A stretch of DNA of 64,000 nt, taken from NCBI GenBank assembly GCA_026418905.1, contig JAOAAK010000032.1, forward strand, positions 1-64,000. Reading direction: 5' to 3'. This document shows positions 62,605 through 64,000 of this stretch, one piece after another. The DNA is from Bacteroidales bacterium (GTDB lineage Bacteria > Bacteroidota > Bacteroidia > Bacteroidales > DTU049). A program made the position numbers and the translations under genes. The notes beneath the pieces are model-generated. The model ran no database searches, was not told the DNA's origin, and saw nothing but the letters and a program-made list of their open reading frames with translations. Each line of letters starts with the position of its first letter. Position 1 is the stretch's first letter.

Positions 62605-64000
62605 ATGAAAATTATGAAGAAATATTTTTTAAGGTTGGGTGTAGCAATAATCACGCTTTCCTTTATTGCAGCAGGTTGTGGCCTCAAGAAAATGCAAAAG
62701 AAGTACCACACTGTAAAGTACGAAACCAAACCCCAAGTTTTAGAAACACATGGAGGCAAAATTAATGTTTCTGTTAAGGGTGCCTTCCCAGCAAAATATT
62801 TCAATAAAAAAGCAACTGTTGAATTTACCCCGGTACTCAAGTGGAACGGTGGAAGTCACACATGTAAATCCATCATTCTTGCTGGAGAAAAAGTAAAAGG
62901 TGGTAGTGGTACCATCATTAAGTATAAAGAAGGTAGTACTTTCGAATGGACAGATGTGATTCCATACAAGCCTGAAATGAATGCTTCTGAACTGGTTGTT
63001 AACGCTGTTGCTAAAAAAGGCAAAAAAACAGTTGCTCTGGGTGAAGTCAAACTTGCTGATGGTGTTATCTACACCAGTGAACGAGTCGGTAAAGACGAAG
63101 ATGTATTTTTAGCTGATCATGGTTATAAGAAAGAAGTTATTATATCAGAAAAATCGGTGTTATATTTTGATTACAACAGCTCCAATCTATCCATGAATCA
63201 AAAATTAAATAAACTAGCAGAAAATCAAGCTATTCGCAAAAAAGCTGAAGATTTTATTGCTAAAGGATGGAAAATCAAATCTATTGATATTCAAGCATGG
63301 GCTTCCCCAGAAGGAGAAGAATCTTACAATGCTGATCTATCAAAAAAACGTGGTGACGAAGCTAAAAAGTATATTGAAAACTACATTAAAGATCTAGATA
63401 CTAAAATAGCAAAACAACAGAAGAAAAAATATGAAGAAGTCAAACGTCCTTACGTCATTAATACAGATGCTAAAGGTGAAGATTTTGATGGATTCATGAA
63501 GCAAATTGAAAAATCAAATATCAAGGACAAACAAGCTATCATCAATGTTATTCGCTCGCAACCTGATAAAGCTCGTCGTGAACAAGAAATTAAGAATATG
63601 GCTATTGTTTATGCTGAAGTAGAAGCCATTCTAGAACCCTTACGTCGTGCTGAAATTTCTATCAATTGTTATGAACCTAAATACACAGACGAAAAAATTG
63701 CCCAGTTAGCTCTTACCAACCCCGACAGTCTTAAACCTGAAGAATTGCTTTATGCTGCAACATTAACGGACGATTTGAATAAGAAACTCACTATCTACAA
63801 AACTGGAACTAAAATATACGCTGATAACTGGAAATTCTGGAATAATGCTGGTTACATTCTCCTCAAACAACAGAACCTCAAGGAAGCAACTCCTTTCATT
63901 GAAAAAGCAAACGCTCTTTCACCCAACAACCCCATTGTTACTGCCAATATGGGTGTCATAGCCAGTTGGAACAAACAGTATGATCAAGCAAAATCACTTT
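62605..64000 (+). CDS. OmpA-like/TPR lipoprotein (3' end beyond window edge)
   Basis: The open frame runs from ATG 62605 off the right edge, 465 codons visible. The lipobox is IITLSFIAAGCGLKK with the lipid Cys near residue 25. An N-terminal beta domain follows (GKINVSVKGAFPAKYFNKKA), then an OmpA/MotB-like peptidoglycan-binding domain (VLYFDYNSSNLSMNQKLN, DIQAWASPEGEESYNADLSKKRG), and tetratricopeptide-like repeats from about residue 405 (WKFWNNAGYILLKQQNLKEA, PNNPIVTANMGVIASW). An outer-membrane lipoprotein binding peptidoglycan is likely. The mix recalls PorE of the T9SS but the domain order differs, so I do not use that name. Confidence 0.85.
   Translation, partial: MKIMKKYFLRLGVAIITLSFIAAGCGLKKMQKKYHTVKYETKPQVLETHGGKINVSVKGAFPAKYFNKKATVEFTPVLKWNGGSHTCKSIILAGEKVKGGSGTIIKYKEGSTFEWTDVIPYKPEMNASELVVNAVAKKGKKTVALGEVKLADGVIYTSERVGKDEDVFLADHGYKKEVIISEKSVLYFDYNSSNLSMNQKLNKLAENQAIRKKAEDFIAKGWKIKSIDIQAWASPEGEESYNADLSKKRGDEAKKYIENYIKDLDTKIAKQQKKKYEEVKRPYVINTDAKGEDFDGFMKQIEKSNIKDKQAIINVIRSQPDKARREQEIKNMAIVYAEVEAILEPLRRAEISINCYEPKYTDEKIAQLALTNPDSLKPEELLYAATLTDDLNKKLTIYKTGTKIYADNWKFWNNAGYILLKQQNLKEATPFIEKANALSPNNPIVTANMGVIASWNKQYDQAKSL

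Noticed and set aside
62583-63050. Minus-strand frames of 85 and 64 codons
   Set aside because: They are shadows of the OmpA/TPR lipoprotein gene, which has a strong promoter, lipobox and domain motifs on the plus strand.
1-64000. CRISPR array
   Set aside because: I found no direct repeats with regular spacers anywhere; the array should lie outside the window.
1-64000. Insertion sequences, integrases or phage genes
   Set aside because: No transposase, integrase or phage structural motif was seen in any frame.
62605-64000. PorE
   Set aside because: OmpA and TPR parts are present, but the order differs and no WD40 or carboxypeptidase-regulatory domain is visible in the part shown.

Overview
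The window is AT-rich DNA from a bacterium of the phylum Bacteroidota, probably a gliding or T9SS-bearing Bacteroidia. The reasons are the porP/gldKLMN secretion locus, gldJ, a PorX regulator, a MurF-Alr fusion, GIN-domain and PorP proteins, and many promoters of the Bacteroidota form TTG-N17-19-TAnnTTTG. Coding density is very high, genes often overlap by 4-30 bases, and no gene-free stretch exceeds 300 bases. The order within the class is not decidable from this window.

Region 1 (1-4064) holds the 5' 1300 codons of a type II-C-like Cas9 gene on the minus strand, cut by the left window edge. On the opposite strand just upstream lies a small RNA unit with promoter, anti-repeat-like segment, nexus-like hairpin and terminator, which I read as the tracrRNA. 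cas1, cas2 and the repeat array are not in the window and would be expected to the left.

Region 2 (4068-19053) starts with mutS2 and continues with a surface polysaccharide cluster on both strands: six glycosyltransferases, a flippase and an O-antigen ligase/polymerase-like protein. A cyclophilin, pheS and an MsrB-MsrA fusion are interspersed. Region 3 (19194-22732) carries a cyclic 2,3-diphosphoglycerate synthetase-like GTPase, pyrBI, the SRP RNA and a Sua5/YciO protein. Region 4 (22729-31759) is mixed: lipoproteins, an acyl-CoA synthetase, a YgiQ radical SAM protein, a PagL-like lipid A deacylase, a putative T9SS cargo protein, and a methyltransferase with a possible frameshift at a T10 tract.

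Region 5 (31801-46381) is the secretion and gliding core: porP-gldJ on the plus strand, murF-anmK, then on the minus strand topA, an arginase-fold protein with a degraded metal site, porP, gldK, gldL, gldM and gldN. Region 6 (46454-54743) has yraN, a beta-barrel protein, ubiX, a 25-residue-repeat protein, tRNA-Lys, alanine dehydrogenase, tsaE and porX, the last being a regulator of the same secretion system. Region 7 (54807-64000) is rich in cell-wall genes: a MurL-like glutamate epimerase next to a MurD-type ligase (the L-Glu route to D-Glu in peptidoglycan), a MurF-Alr fusion, and pdxA broken by two consecutive in-frame TAA codons. A TrmH-family methyltransferase and an OmpA/TPR lipoprotein cut by the right edge close the window.

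The points most worth following are the Cas9/tracrRNA unit, the tandem stop codons in pdxA, the MurL-MurD pair and the T9SS gene arrangement. All identifications come from reading motifs; no database search was possible.
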